Part shown: one piece after another, positions 29,106 through 41,724 of the stretch
How the letters are laid out: every line of letters begins with the position of its first letter
Position numbering within the stretch: the first letter of the stretch is position 1
Assembly (NCBI GenBank): GCA_002794785.1
Contig: NBBA01000023.1
Coordinates: 1 to 64,000 of the forward strand
Length of the DNA stretch: 64,000 nucleotides
Reading direction: 5' to 3'
DNA from: Coniferiporia sulphurascens
Taxonomy: Eukaryota; Basidiomycota; Agaricomycetes; Hymenochaetales; Hymenochaetaceae
Notes under the pieces: model-generated
Told to the model about the DNA's origin: nothing
Databases searched by the model: none
The model's input: the letters and a program-made list of their open reading frames with translations, nothing else
Position numbers and translations under genes: made by a program

Positions 29106-31034
29106 AACTGCCAGCAACTGTCTAATGCCTACCACCAACTCAATGCCCACTTTGGTGAAATTGGTCTCAACATCGAAGCTGCCAAAACAGAGTGCCTTCA
29201 CTTCCACCCACCCTGATGACATTCAGCCGCCTACACCGACTGGGACACCGCCGGAGTATGGGTCGCCCCCACCATGCTTATCCGACCTTCTATCCCACTC
29301 CGTTGGCTGGGAATTTGGTGGGACCCCGCCCTCACATTCAAGGCCCATGTAGAGTGCATGCACTCCAAGGGCCTCTCCATGCTCGCTGCCCTCTGCATCC
29401 TCGGCAACACGGAACATGGAATATTGGCCCTCCTCCTCCATCGACTATACACCGCTTGCATCCGCTCTGTCCTCACATGGGGCGCCCCAGTATGGTACCA
29501 TGGCCGACACCAAAAAACACTAGTAAGCCGCCTGCAGGCCATGCAAAACATGGCATGCAGATGGATTCTGGGCATCTACAAAGGTGCCTCCCCATTTTCC
29601 ACAAACTTCCTTTGTTCCCTTCCCCCCCTTTCTTACTACCTCGAATATGCTAAGACTCTCCACTCTCTGTGCCTCTGGCGCACCCTGCACTCCATCAGTA
29701 GAAAACGATATTATAAAACCATAACTAACTGTCCATTTTCCACTTCTCTGCAGGCCTGGGTCCCTTGGGTACAACTGGTCCCTGCATACACTCATCCCCC
29801 ATGGACGGATCCTCTGGCATTTATGAATGGACGAGTTTCATTTGCCACTCCTATCACTCCAGTCAGTGAGGACACCCGCAAGGAATTTGTGGGTGCCGCA
29901 TGCTCCCTGAGCACCCTCCCCCACCTCCAGGTTTTCACTGATGGCTCCTGCATCGGCTCAAAGTCCGGATCAGCTGTCTGCGCCATGAGGGGCCTCACCC
30001 ACCTCAAGTCCCGCTGGCTGGCCTCCCCCACCTGCGCAACAGCTACAGATGTGGAAATTTTCTCTCTCACCTCCACACCAAGCTGGGCCACCCACCACCT
30101 ATGGGAGCTTCTGCCTGTCACATCTGACATCTTCTTCCTGTCGGATTCACTGATGGCACTCCACCTGATCCGAACATGGGCGCCAACTCCTGGCGCATAT
30201 CTCCTCCACCAATAGAAGGCAGGGGTCCAGACTCTATTGGACTCTTACCCGGATCTCTCCATTCATTTCATTTGGTGCCTGGGCCACTCGGACATCCCAG
30301 GGAACGAATGGGCGGACCACGAGGCGAAGTTCGCAACAAACCTACCCCCGTCCTCCCTTGCACCCTCCACCTCAGCACTGAAAGAGGCTGCCGTCAACAC
30401 ACTTATGGAGTGTTGGTCCCTCTCACTAGCCCGTCCCCTTGCCTTGACAGCCGACAAGTATCTCACTGTCAACGGGGTCCCCTCCCGCCATCCCCGAAAA
30501 CTTATCATGCAGTCGGTGGACCACCCTCGCCACGAGCTCTCCGCAGTCGCTCAAGTCCTCTGCCATGCTGGTCCCTATGGGGGTTACTGGCTGAGCTTTG
30601 ACTCCGCCTACCGATGCAGGCATGGCCTGATCTCGCACTGTAGATGGCACAACCACCCCCCCTGGCCAGCCCAGTCAACTGCACATGTTCTAGGCGGCTG
30701 CCTCACCTTCCGACCTTGGATACACAAGATCTGGCCCCCCTGTGACCCCCTTCCGACCCACCACACCAAGTGGGCTGACGAAAACCATCTCCAGGTTCTG
30801 CACCGCTGGCTGAAGCTGACAGGGCACCTCAACCGCCTCTCTGACCGTACCTCGGCCACCATCCGCCTGGCCTTCGCCACAATGGAGCTCAAGGGACACC
30901 TGACTGATGAAGATATGGACTTGGACCTCCTCAGGGACTACATAAGTCGTATGCTTGGAACCTGTACCCAGGACCCGGACCCGGCTCTCTTGGAGCTCTC
31001 AGGTGCACTTCCCCCCTTTTCCTCTGGTCTATGA
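29106..31034 (+). pseudogene. ORF2 of A2-Q (distal RT, RNase H, C-terminal domain)
   Basis: One frame is kept throughout. TGA-TGA at 29214-29219 replace the two Arg codons after HFHPP, and a TAG at 30213-30215 replaces Trp in the LHIWKAG segment. RNase H motifs: VFTDGSCIGSKSGSAVCAM, TDVEIFSLTSTPSW, FFLSDSLMALHLI and CLGHSDIPGNEWADHE. The C-terminal module is intact: HGLISHCRWHNHPPWPAQS, HVLGGC and DEDMDLDLLRDY. The same TAG occurs in A2-U. Confidence 0.87.
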
Positions 31035-31351
31035 CTGCCTTTCGGACTCTCCCATGTATGTCCCAGCCGGCGCTCTTGCCCTCCCTTTCCAATTCTGAGC
31101 TACCCCCTTTTGCCTGATGTCGTCTGTTTGGCTTGGCCGTAGTTACATGTACTCCTCCCTCTTTCTTGGTTTTGTACTAATAGGGGCCCTTCCCACTCTG
31201 GCACCCTTCAGGGAGCAGGGCCCCTGCCCAGTTTCATGCACTGTGCAATGATGGGTGCCTCTGTTGTTATGTAGTTAGGGCCCCCCCTTTGGGGGGGCAG
31301 CTTGTAATTATGTAATACTGCAGGAATAATAATTTAAAAAAAAAAAAAAAA
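29106..31351 (+). mobile_element. LINE copy A2-Q, 5'-truncated, nested in A1-P endonuclease
   Basis: It begins inside RT (NCQQLSNAYHQLNAHFGEIG) and continues through RNase H, C-terminal domain, A2 3' UTR and hairpin (31280-31298, loop TTT) to a tail AATAATAATTT plus about 18 A. The 13-bp target duplications flank it. The A2 subfamily assignment rests on ATPITPVSEDTRKEF and GALPPFSSGL. Confidence 0.92.
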
Positions 31352-32447
31352 AACCCCTTGATGACTTTTTCCATGGGCATGGCCTGGCACCAGCCCACCT
31401 TCCTGACTCTGACTCATGACCTGATGGCAATCATCATTGGTGTCCCATTGACATGATCTGGGCCTCACCCACAGTCAACCCTGATTCTATTCTAGATTCG
31501 GCTACCTCCAACCCCTCACTGCTGTCCGACCATGCCATCCTGCAATGGTCACTGCCATTTCGGCCCCCCCCTCCTGTCCTAAAGACACGCTGGTTGTTAC
31601 CAGCTGACAAGGAGGAATGGACTGACATCGCCTTCCCTCTACTCAAAGAAGCCTTCTGCCCCCTGGGGCTCAACACCCACACCCTGGACGTTAAAGCTAA
31701 AGCGGTCATCGACTCTATGGTCGCTGCCCTCCAGCCATTCACCCACCTCACCAAGCCATCGAAAACGGAAGTCCCATGGTGGTCCCCCCACTGCAAGACC
31801 CTCCTATCCGCCATCACAACAGCCACCACCCCCCTTCAGCGTTCATCAGCTAGACATGCATTCAAACAGGGCGTTAGGACAGCCAAACACCAGTTCTACG
31901 CCGACCAGGCATCAGAAGCGGACACCTCCAACATCTGGAACTGGGCCAAGCACAGCCTCGGCAACCGACCCACCCCCATCCCCTCGCTGAAACGGCGAGA
32001 CAGCTCTTTCACCCAGACAGATGACAAGAAAGGTGAGCTCTTTCACAAAACCTTCTTCATGCCCCCCCCACCCCAGGCAGTGGCCACCACCCCGCTACCA
32101 CCACCACAACTGGCTGCCCCACCCATACTCCTGTCGGAGCTTACAGGGGCACTGGCTGACACATCCAACTTGTCGGCTCCAGGCCTCTTGGGAATAGGCT
32201 ACCGCCCCCTGAAATGGGTGGTGGATGCCTACCCCAACGAGATACTTTCACTTTTTAATGACTGCCTACACTTGGGGCACCACCCCAAATGTTGGTGGGC
32301 AGCAAAAGTAGTAATGCTCAGGAAGCCAAACAAGAAGGACCCCTTCTCGCCATGCTCGTACTGGCCCATCACCCTTGAGGAGACCTTAGGGAAACTCCTC
32401 AAAAAGATAATCACTAACCAGCTCCAGTTTCTCGCTAACATGTGGGA
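31352..32447 (+). pseudogene. A1-P ORF2 piece 2: distal endonuclease to RT start
   Basis: PLDDFFHGHGLAPAHLPDSD, stop (TGA for CGA), CPIDMIWASPTVNPDSILD, LSDHAILQWSLPF (SDH motif), WWSPHCKTLLSAI, NIWNWAKHSLGN, GIGYRPLKWVVDAYPNE, ITLEETLGKLLKKIITNQL. It is interrupted at 32447 by A3-R and resumes at 49349. Confidence 0.85.
32414..32447. repeat. 34-bp duplication flanking A3-R plus X (pair: 49349-49382)
   Basis: The segment starting CTAACCAGCTCCAG and ending AACATGTGGGA is repeated at 49349-49382 with 30 of 34 identical (three transitions, one transversion; two of the transitions are in CpG). Both encode the A1-P RT segment NRLQYLANTWD. It is much longer than the 12-15 bp duplications of the other LINE copies here. 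Confidence 0.75.
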
Positions 32448-32933
32448 GGCACCCCACAAGGCTCGCCGGTGTCTCCCATTCTCTCGACAATCTTTGCAGG
32501 CGTCATGATGCAGCGCTTTCAACAGTGTGGCTCACAACTGCTGGCATATGTTGATGACCACCTCATTGCTTGCATAGGCACATCAGTAACCGCTAACTGC
32601 AGATCCCTCACTCAAGCATACCAACAACTCAACCTCCTCTTTCGCCAAATCGGTCTCAACATCGAACCAGCAAAGACGGAGGCCCTCCACTTCCATCTGC
32701 CCAGGCGACGAACCGGCTACCACTGCTGGGACACCGCTGGGATACAAATTGACACTGACACCCTGATCCGCCCCACCAATCCCCTCCACTGGCTGGGAAT
32801 CTGGTGGGATGCAGGCCTCACCTTCAAGCCTCACATGGAGCGCATGCGCTCCAAAGGCCTCTCGACACTGGCAGCCCTCTGCATTCTCAGCAACACCGAG
32901 AGGGGCCTCTCCACCATCCACCTCCAATGATTC
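32448..32933 (+). pseudogene. A3-R ORF2 piece 1: RT motifs B and C, 5'-truncated
   Basis: It begins abruptly at GTPQGSPVSPILSTIFAG (motif B). AYVDDHLIACIG (motif C, about 32548-32585) is intact. Then FRQIGLNIEPAKTEALHFHL, PLHWLGIWWDAGLTF and SNTERGLSTIHLQ follow. The sequence matches A3-T, not A1. It is interrupted at 32933 by the poly-T tail of A3-T and resumes at 47163 with LQRLYTTCVRTVLAWGAP. Confidence 0.87.
32921..32933. repeat. Target-site duplication of A3-T (pair: 47163-47175)
   Basis: CCTCCAATGATTC at 32921-32933 pairs with CCTCCAACGACTC at 47163-47175: two C/T differences, one in CpG. Both encode HLQRL of A3-R. They bracket a 14.2-kb insert that includes LINE B. Confidence 0.88.
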
Positions 32934-33270
32934 TTTTTTTTTTTTTTTTTTAAATTTATTATTCCTACTGAGTTACACAATACACCTGCGGCCCCAGAGG
33001 GGCCGCCTGTAAAACTACTTAACTACTGAGGTGCCCGTCATCACTCATCGAGTGAAACTGGGTGGGGCGCGTGCCTCTGAGGAGGCCTAGTGTACTTATG
33101 CACCCTATTAAGGATAGGATAGAGGAAAAGAAGAGCGAGGCATACATATCGCAACTGCAGGAAACCAAATCAAGTATGAAACGAGACCAGGAAAAAAAGA
33201 GTCCCTTAGAAGCAGAAAAGGAGTGGCTGCAATTGCCATAGAAAAAACCATTGGGGAATCTGAAGGGCAG

Positions 33271-36200
33271 TCATGAGTCAGAGGGAAATGGGGGGAGCGT
33301 ACCTGAAAGCTCCAAAAGAGCAGGGTCCGCATCCTGAGTCCTGGATCCTAGCAACCTGTGCATGTATCCCCGGAGGGAGTCCAAGTCTAGGTTGTTATCG
33401 GTGGGGAGGCCGTCCAAGTCCATGGCCACAAAAGCGAGACGAATTGCCCCGGCTGTGCGGTTGGATATCCAGTTGAGGTGGCCTGTAAGGCATAGCCAGC
33501 GCCTTAAGACTAGGAGGTGGTTTTCATCCGCCCACTCGGTGTGGTGGACAGGGAGGGGGTCGCTTCTTGGCCAGACATGCCATATCCAAGGCTGGAAGGT
33601 TTCGCAGCCACCAAGGATATGGGAGGTTGACTGTGCTGGCCAGGGTGGGTGGTTGTGCCACCTGCAGTGGGAAATCAGGCTGTGCCTGCACTGGTAGGCT
33701 GAGTCGAAGCTCAGCCAGTAGCCCCCATAGGGACCTGCACCACCGTGGTGAGCTCTGAGCGGGGGTGGTCAACCGAGATTGTGATGATCTTTCTTGGTCA
33801 TTGTGTGGGGGGCCTGGTTACTGCCAGATACTTGTCAGCAGTAGAGGCCAGGGGGCGGGCCAGCTGGAGGGACCAGCGCTCGCTGAGTGTGCGAGTCGTG
33901 ACTTCCTTCAGAGCAGAGATAGAGGGAGCAAGGGAAGAGGGGGGAAGCTCGGTTGCTAACTTCACCTTGGAGTCTGCCCATTCATTCCCAGGGATGTCCT
34001 CGTGCCCCGGGCACCATCGGAAATGAACGGTTAGATTCGGGAACAAGTTGAGAAGGGTCTCGACCCCTGCCTTCCATAGAGGGAGGAGCTGGGCCCCTGA
34101 AGCAGAGGGCCAGGTGCGGAAAAGGCCAAGTGCTGTCAGGGAGTCTGAGAGGAAGAAGACCTCCTGGATGTCTGGCAGTAAGTGGTGGAGTCGTCTTGCT
34201 GCCCAGCCTGGGGCAGTCGCCAGTGAGAAGATTTCGGCGTCTGTTGCTGTGGCGCAAGTGGGGGAGGCAAGCTTGAGGGAGCTGATGTAGAGTGGCCCCT
34301 TCATGCCGCAGATGGCTGAACCTGAGGCGTTTCCGATGTGTGAGCTGTCAGTGAAGACCTGCAGGGAGGTTTCAGTGCAGCATATCCTGGCCTGGGCGAC
34401 ATAGTGGTCGCGTAGGTTCGCAGAGACAGGCTGCCTAGGGACTGAGAAGACGATATGGCCTCTACTGAAGGCAAGGGGGTCCGTCCAAGGGGGGTGCGTG
34501 TACGCTGGGATCTGTTGGACTTGAGGGATGTGGACCTGCAACGAAAGGGAAAAAGGGGTGTTGGCATTAGGATTGAACTTTTTCTGCCCTATATGGTGGG
34601 GGGTGCGCCAGAGGCGCAAGGCATGTGTGGTCTTTAAATATTCAAAATAAGCGAAGAAAGGAGGAGTGGAACAAAGAAAATTTGTAGAGTGTGGAGATGC
34701 ACCCTTATAGATGCCCAATATCCAGCGGCAAGCAGTGTTCTGCACAGCCTGTAGTCGGTTGACTAGGGTTTTTTGTCAATGTCCATGGTACCATACTGGT
34801 GCGCCCCAGGATAGGACAGTGCATACACAGGCGGTATAGAGTCAGCGGAGGTGGATGGCTGAGAGGCCTCACTCGGTATTCCCAAGTATGCAAAGGGCCA
34901 CCAGTATTGAGATTCCTTTGGAGTGCATTCGCTCTACATGGGGTTTGAAGGTGAGGCCCAAGTCCCACCAGATCCCGAGCCAGCGCAGGGGGTTGGTGGG
35001 TCGAACTAGGGTGTTGGTGTCGATTTGGATCCCCATGGTGTCCCAGCGGTGGTAGCCGGTTCATCGCCTGGGTGGATGAAAATGGAGGGCCTCCGTCTTT
35101 GCTAGCTCGATGTTGAGACCAATCTGGCGAAAGAGGAGGTTGAGTTGCTGGTATGCCTGTGTGAGGGATCTGCAATTAGCCATAACTGAAGTGCCCACAC
35201 AGGCAATGAGGTGGTCATCGACGTATGCTAGCAGTTGGGAGCCGCATTGTTGGAAGCGGTGGAGGATGACGCCAGCAAAGATTGTCGAAAGTATGGGGGA
35301 GACCAGCAACCCTTGTGGGGTGCCTAAGTCTGGTTTGGGTGCTGTCGGCAAGGTTGTGCCATCGAATGCAATGGCTACTTCCCTATTTGTCATGAAGGAG
35401 AGACACCATGCCGCCATGTTGGGCGGGCACCCCATCTCCAAAAGCTGGTGGTGGAGTCGCCTGGGGTGTACCGCATTGAAGAAGCCCTGAACGTCCACTG
35501 CTAGGATGGAACAAACGAGGCCCTTCACATGGGCGCCTTCTGCAATCTGTAAAAGGTGTTGGGCAGCATCATAGACTGAGTGGCCCTGACATCCCCCATA
35601 TTGGTTTGGTGGCAGCCAGTCTCTTTGGTTAGAGAGGTACTGGAGCCGGTTAGCTATCATTTTTTCAAGTAACTTGCCCAAGGTTTCCTTGAGGGTGATG
35701 GGGCAGTAGGAGCGGGGGGAGAATGGATCCTTCTTATTTGGCTTCCAAAGCATTGCAACTTTTGCTGTCCACCAGCAGGCTGGGTGGTGGCCCAGTCGCA
35801 AGCAGTCGTTGAAAAGTGCGAGTACCTCGTCGGGGTAGGCGTCTACCACCCATTTGAGGGGGTGATACCCAATCCCTGAAGGGCCTGGAGCTGATAAGTT
35901 GGAAGTGTCAGCCAGTGTGCCTGTAAGCTCAGAGAAGAGTAGCAGCGGTGCAGCTGGAGTAGGGGGAGGCAGGGGGCCAAGGCCTGCAGCCGGGAGGGGG
36001 GGAGGCAGTGGAAAGAAAGTAGAATGAAATAGCTCACCTTTTTCTTCGTCGGTCTGGGTGAAGGTGCCATCTCCACATTTGAGTGATGGTACTTGGGTTG
36101 GGCGAATGCCGAGGCCACGTTTGGCCCATGACCAGATGTTAGCTGGGTCGGCCTCTGACGCCTGTTCCGAGTAGTAGGTCCGCTTTGCAGCTCAGATGCC

Positions 36201-37259
36201 TCTTTTGAAAGCATGCCTTGCTGCTGATTTTGCGGTTGGGGTTTGGGCACTGTGAATTGAGTTCAGTAAGTCCCAGCAGTTGGACGACCACCATGGTACT
36301 GCTGTCTTCGACAGAGACCGAATTGTGGTGAAGGGTGCTAGGGCGTCTGTCATGGCTTTAAGGATGGCACTGGCCTTTGTGTCTAGTGAGTTAGCATCCA
36401 TTACTTGGATTCCGAATGCTGTTGTGAGCACTGGGAATGCCAGCTCCGTCCAACTGTCCTTATCCTCATTGCCGAATTTTCGAGTTGTTGGAGTGGGGTG
36501 GGGTAGTGTTGTGGGTATTGACCATCGGATGATGTGGTGGTCTGACATCAGGGATTCAGTGTTAGTGAAGGAGTCCATGATGGCCTCCGGGTTGATTGTT
36601 GGGGGAGCCCATACCATGTCGATTGGGCAGCATTGACATCCTGGTAGGGGTCTCATGTCGCAATCTGGTGGATGGGCTGGTTCAAGGCCATTGTTTCTGA
36701 AGAAGTCGTCTAGGGGTTGGGCCCTGCGGTTCTCCTCCTGGGTAGAGGCGAGATTGGACCACAAGTGGTGACGACAGTTGAAGTCGCCCGCCACCGTGAG
36801 GGTAGAGGCCATTGCCAAGGGGAGAGAGAAGAGGAACATCTCACCTGGGTATCCTAGTCTTGCTTCCACCCGATCTGGGGGCAGCATACTGTAGTAGTTG
36901 CACACTCTGACCTGGAGGTTGCTTCGGATCTCCACTGTCACGATGTCGGTTCCGCTTGAGGCGGGGCCGATGACCGACCATGACGATTGAGGGAGGGACC
37001 TTGAGATGTATGTGACCACCCTTGGTTGGGTGGCAGGTGGGAGTACTGGTATGAAGCCAGGGATTGTCGGTACGTTGAGTACCGGGTCCCCATCTGGGTT
37101 GGTGAGTGAGGGCTGGAGCCCGATTTGATACCATGGCGGCTCCTGGATCAGAATCAGGTGAGGGGGGGAGGGTTCATTAGTCAGGACGGGGGTTAAGGAA
37201 TGAATCGCCGCTAGTGAGCGGGTGGCATTCCACTGGAGTACACGGATTTGTGCACTCAT
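33271..37259 (-). pseudogene. ORF2 of A3-T (endonuclease, RT, RNase H, C-terminal domain)
   Basis: From 37259: MSAQIRVLQWNATRSLAAIH (Asn), LIQEPPWYQIG (Glu), VAGDFNCRHHLWSN and MSDHHIIRWSIP, an endonuclease open for 355 codons to a TGA at 36192 (Arg elsewhere). RT with ILAVDVQGFFNAVHP (motif A second Asp changed to Asn), GTPQGLLVSPIL, AYVDDHLIACVG; TGA at 35061 for Arg. RNase H VFTDSSHIGNASGSAICGM, TDAEIFSLATAPGW, FFLSDSLTALGLF, CPGHEDIPGNEWAD. A short deletion in the C-terminal module (near 33735) shifts the frame. Dead by several mutations. Confidence 0.87.
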
Positions 37260-37462
37260 TGGTCCCCTTCCATGAAGGTGTCGGTATCCTCTTCTACCTG
37301 GAGGGTGGAGTCGATGGTGTGGAAGCGCTTCTTCTTCAGGCAGGTGGGAAGGGTGGCGGGGTGGTCGCCCTGGCAGTTAGCACAGTGGCGGGGGTGGGGG
37401 CAGGCGTCTCCTTTGACTGCATCATTTGCACAGTATGTGCATGACTTATGATGGTTGACTGT
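37256..37462 (-). pseudogene. ORF1 C-terminus of A3-T (left of LINE B)
   Basis: VNHHKSCTYCANDAVKGDAC, then CANCQGDHPATLPTC and FMEGDQ, whose stop overlaps the ORF2 ATG by ATGA (37256-37259). The knuckle C-x2-C-x3-H-x4-H-x3-C is split by LINE B between 37462 and 45287. Rejoining gives CAECAGRHLTVNHHKSC. Confidence 0.85.
37450..37462. repeat. Target-site duplication of LINE B (pair: 45274-45286)
   Basis: GATGGTTGACTGT is 13/13 identical at 37450-37462 and 45274-45286. In minus sense it encodes TVNH of the A3-T ORF1 knuckle. The right copy follows LINE B's A-rich tail directly. Confidence 0.95.
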
Positions 37463-37717
37463 CACCCCTTGACCTCTGACCACCATCATCTAAACCCAGC
37501 ACAGCCACTTTCGCTGCCCCTAAACTCCCTGGGTTAACCACCCACACCAGTCTCCTCACACAGTAGACATCTGTTGAGCTGTTTTTCTAGCCAACTTCAT
37601 CCCTATCCACTTCCATATCCTTCCCCCCCCCTACCCCCTTTACTCTTTCTTTCCCCCATGGCGTCCTCTTAAACCCCATCTTTCTCTAGCCCAACTTTTG
37701 CCAACACCCCTAAGGAA

Positions 37718-40018
37718 ATGCACGCTTACAATTCTCTATCCCCTAACCTTCCAGCATCTCACTCTCCTCCTCGACCTCTCCCATCTCCTCCTAAAGAAAA
37801 CACTAACTCCAACATAAACATTGATATAACAGGTCATCAGCAAATCATTCTATCATCTCAGTCTCCAGAAGTTCTATCTATGCCTACCTCTCAAGACCCG
37901 TCCTTCAATGCTCACTTCAAAGACTTTTCATCAACATATGCTAATTATTCTGATATTACTCTTGCTGCACCCTCTGCTACACCCATGGACATCATCTTTC
38001 CCCTTGACTCTCAATCCCTCCTTCAAGCAGCCTCCCCCATAACACACCAGGCCCCTCAGACCATGCACAGTCCTGCCCCTATTTTGTCCCATCAAACTTC
38101 GAACCAGTCACATTCATCCATTTCGTCCGATCCTCCCACACGTCCACAACGCACCCTTCGATTCACACTGTCACCTGATGAAGAAGCAATGGAAGACCGC
38201 ATAATCAAATCCGAGGCCTGCGACGCACTGGAAAACATCCTAGCCCCACACTCCTTTGAAGAATGGACTATGTCAATCGAACAGATTCTTTCTCTAATTT
38301 CAAACACATGGCCATCCCGGTTTAATCAACATCTTACCAACCATTCCACGAACTCATTAGCCAATGTGATCCAACTATTTCATCTTCACTTCGTCCCGTC
38401 TTCAACATCTGTCACTATCATCCACCCCGCCGAACCAACCATGCCTATCACTTACCATAAAACCAACATCAATGACACTGGCCAATTTGATTTTCAGGTC
38501 CGGAATCCTATTCTCTATCCTAACTCGATTGAAGACAACACCATCGAACCAACAGCTGCCACCATTACGTCTGGTCCCAATTTCACTACGATTAGCTCCA
38601 TGATTACCAATCTTCAGTCGACTCTTCAAGAACAAGCAAAACAACATGCAGAAGACATGGAACTCCATATCATTTCCCATATGGTTCAACTGGAAAACAC
38701 TGTAGCTACCTTTCTCCCTCCCAATGGACCTCATATTGCGACAACCCCTTCTGCTCCTTCGGATGTTCACCTTTCAAACAACAATTTTCAGGAACCAGAT
38801 AACATCAGTCACGGGTTCATACAGCCACCCCCACCATCATCCGCTACGCCTATTCGAATTCGCCCTTCAGGTCCTCACCAACGCACTCCATCACCTGTTA
38901 CCCTCCGTAACCCAATCGCAGACAAACCCATCAGCACTATGGCTTACAGAGATCATCTCGGCATCAATATGCCAACCACTCAACCGAAACTTCTACCATC
39001 TGCTCCAGCCTCCATCTCTACTCTGACCCGCTACGTAGCTCGCTTCCAAGGACAAAACATGCCTTTATCATCCCGGCCTAATTCGAAGACCCTTATCGAC
39101 CATATTCAAGCAAAACTAGACTGTATCCCTACAGCTCGACACATATGCATCATTGGCGCCAACTGGAACATGAGTGGAAACTGTATTTTTTCTTTTCTGA
39201 ACACCATATCGATCAACTCCATCAATTCTATCATTCCCGTTCTTAAAGAAGCGTTCAAATTACGGCCAAATCACCCTCTCACTATTACTTGTGACATCAA
39301 ATGGTCCAAAGTTATCCTCAGCAACATCATTACTTCTAACAGCCCGAATCTTCCCATTTTTTCAGAACTTGAAATACTCCGATCTTTACTTCTTAACGAT
39401 TTATTCCGTTCCTTGAAAATCACACAACCTCCCAGATGGGCATGAAACCCAGAACTCATCACCAAACCTCATTCTTCCATATCGTTCGCATTCGAAGACC
39501 CAAACGGCGATCTCTTACGCAAAGTTACCACTTCCGTATTTTTCATTTTCGGTCAATCTACCATTCTGCTCATTTGGAAAGATAAACCTCGATTTTCTCA
39601 ATGTACCAAATGCTGGAAATTCGGTCACCTTACCATCAACTGTAACCAACCGCTCGGATGCCATTACTGTGCCTCTAAACACCACTTAACTTCTCAACAT
39701 CGCAAAATGTGCTCCGGTTGTTCTAGCGCCTGATACCAAGATAATCAACCCTGCGATCATTTCCATTGCATAAACTGTTCAGGGGCTCATCCCGCCAACT
39801 CCGTAGACTGCCCTCAACGGGCCTTTTATTTTAACAGGAATCCAGCTCCCGTCCACATGACTCTGTCGTCACCTCCGTCACCATCAACCTCCAACCCTAA
39901 TTTAATTCACGTCCACCCATCTAGGCGTCATTTACTCTCCGACTCTACTATCACCAGACCCACTTCGCCCTTCATGCACATCGACCAACACAACTCAGTC
40001 CACGATGATACTCTATGA
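37718..40018 (+). pseudogene. ORF1 (gag-like) of LINE B
   Basis: One frame of 766 codons from ATG 37718 to the TGA at 40016, broken only by TGA at 39443 and at about 39731. The first roughly 400 residues are Ser/Pro/Thr-rich with no recognisable domain. The C-terminal part has PRFSQCTKCWKFGHLTINC (C-x2-C-x4-H-x4-C), CHYCASKHHLTSQHRKMC and CINCSGAHPANSVDC (C-x2-C-x3-H-x6-C), the same three-knuckle pattern as family A. The end overlaps the ORF2 start by ATGA (40015-40018). Role by family: RNA-binding RNP protein. Confidence 0.87.
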
Positions 40019-41724
40019 ATCATACGGCCCTTCGAATTCTTCAACTTAATGTTGCAAAAAGCGGACCTCGAACCACACGTCTTCTTAATAACCCAAATCT
40101 TCATATCTTAGTGTTACAAGAACCGTTTATTGGCTTTTCTGGTCTTGCACATTCCGACTCATCCCCTGATGGGGTCCCTATTATTCTCCCCATCAAACAT
40201 CCGGCCTGGGATTATTTCATTCCATCTTATGATCTCAATTCCTTTATCAAACCTCACGTTATAATTTACGTCCGACGCTCTTTTCCTCATTTATCAGCTA
40301 TTTCGCGACAGGATATTACTAACCATAAAGATTTCATGACTATCGACATCACCTACCTGGATAAAACTTTTCAACTTATCAATTGCTATAATTACGGCTC
40401 CGGCATTCTGGGCGACAACATACGATTCCTCATCGACATCGAACTTGATTATGATATTCCAACTTGCATCCTCGGCGATTTTAACCTTCACCATTCGGAG
40501 TGGGCTCTTCCAAACAGACCTATATGACGATCGTCAACTGAATCCGAAAACTTCCTTATGTGGACACAAGATCAATCACTATTCATTCTTAACGACATCG
40601 ATTTTCCAACACAAAAAGGACAACATCGACAATCCGATTCCATCATCGACCTTACGTTACTCAACTACTCTGCTGTTCTTTCCGATTTTTTCTTCGACTG
40701 GACCTGCGTCGACATGCCGGCCTATTCTTCGGATCATATTCCCATCACATTTGCATTCTTACCCATTAACACTGATTTTAATCCAGAACAAGACGTCATC
40801 TCATACAAATATGATCCGGAATGCAAAAAAGAATGGATCGAAAAATTCAGTTTTCACCTTGTCAACCAACCACTTCCCAACTTCACTAATGATGATTTGG
40901 TTAACAACGTCGCCAAACAACTCAGTGATCTCATCAATCTTACAACATCTGAAATTATGCCTCAAACATCAACTTCAGCCTTTACCTATTCTTATTGGTG
41001 GAATGACGAATGTGACCAAGCAATACATGCTTTCAGGGACTGCTCCAACAATTTCGAGAAAGAACATCTTCACAAAGAAGCTCGTATCATTTTCAAAAAA
41101 GCTAAACAATCTTGGGCCACGACTGTTCTTGAAGGAGCATCATCTTACGATATATACCGTTACACTAAATGGTCTTCCGGTAAAAGAAAAACTCATACAC
41201 CTCCCATTCTATACAATAATCAATATGCGCACACTCCGGATCAACAAGCGGAAGTATTCCATCAGTCATTCTTCTCGACCGAACCACAACCAAACATCAC
41301 CGACCTTCCTTATGACCCACCGAAAAAACCTACTAGGGCGTCGCCACATATTACTCAAAATGAAATCAATTCATGCCTCAATCTTACTCACAACAATTCA
41401 GCACCAGGTATTTCTAATATTTCGTATGCTTATCTAAAATGGGTAAACACGACTCATCCGACTATTCTTTTTAATCTTTTCAACGAATGCTTTTCTCGAC
41501 ATCTTCATCCGTGGAAGAATGCTAACATCGTCCTTATTCCTAAACCAAACAAAACTGACTCTAGCAACCCATGATCATATCGTCCAATTGCGCTTCTAGA
41601 ATGCATGGGAAAAATTCTGGAAAAAATCATCACCAAACATCTTACCTGGGATGTCGGTCGCTTTAACCTTGTCCCCACTATTCAATTCGGCAGTCGCTCC
41701 AACTCGTGTACAATCGACGCTGGC
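40015..41724 (+). pseudogene. ORF2 of LINE B, part 1: endonuclease and RT start
   Basis: MNHTALRILQLNVAKSG (Asn), HILVLQEPFIGFSG (Glu), CILGDFNLHHSEWA and AYSSDHIPITFAF (SDH) define an APE-type endonuclease. Then SYWWNDECDQAIHAF, PILYNNQYAHTP, HNNSAPGISNISYAYLKW and the RT start NIVLIPKPNKTDSSNP, RPIALLECMGKILEKIITKH. It is in one frame, with TGA at 40525 and 41572. LTR3 splits it at 41724 (TIDAG); rejoining across the LTR gives TIDAGLSLIHDIQTAHKK. Confidence 0.87.
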
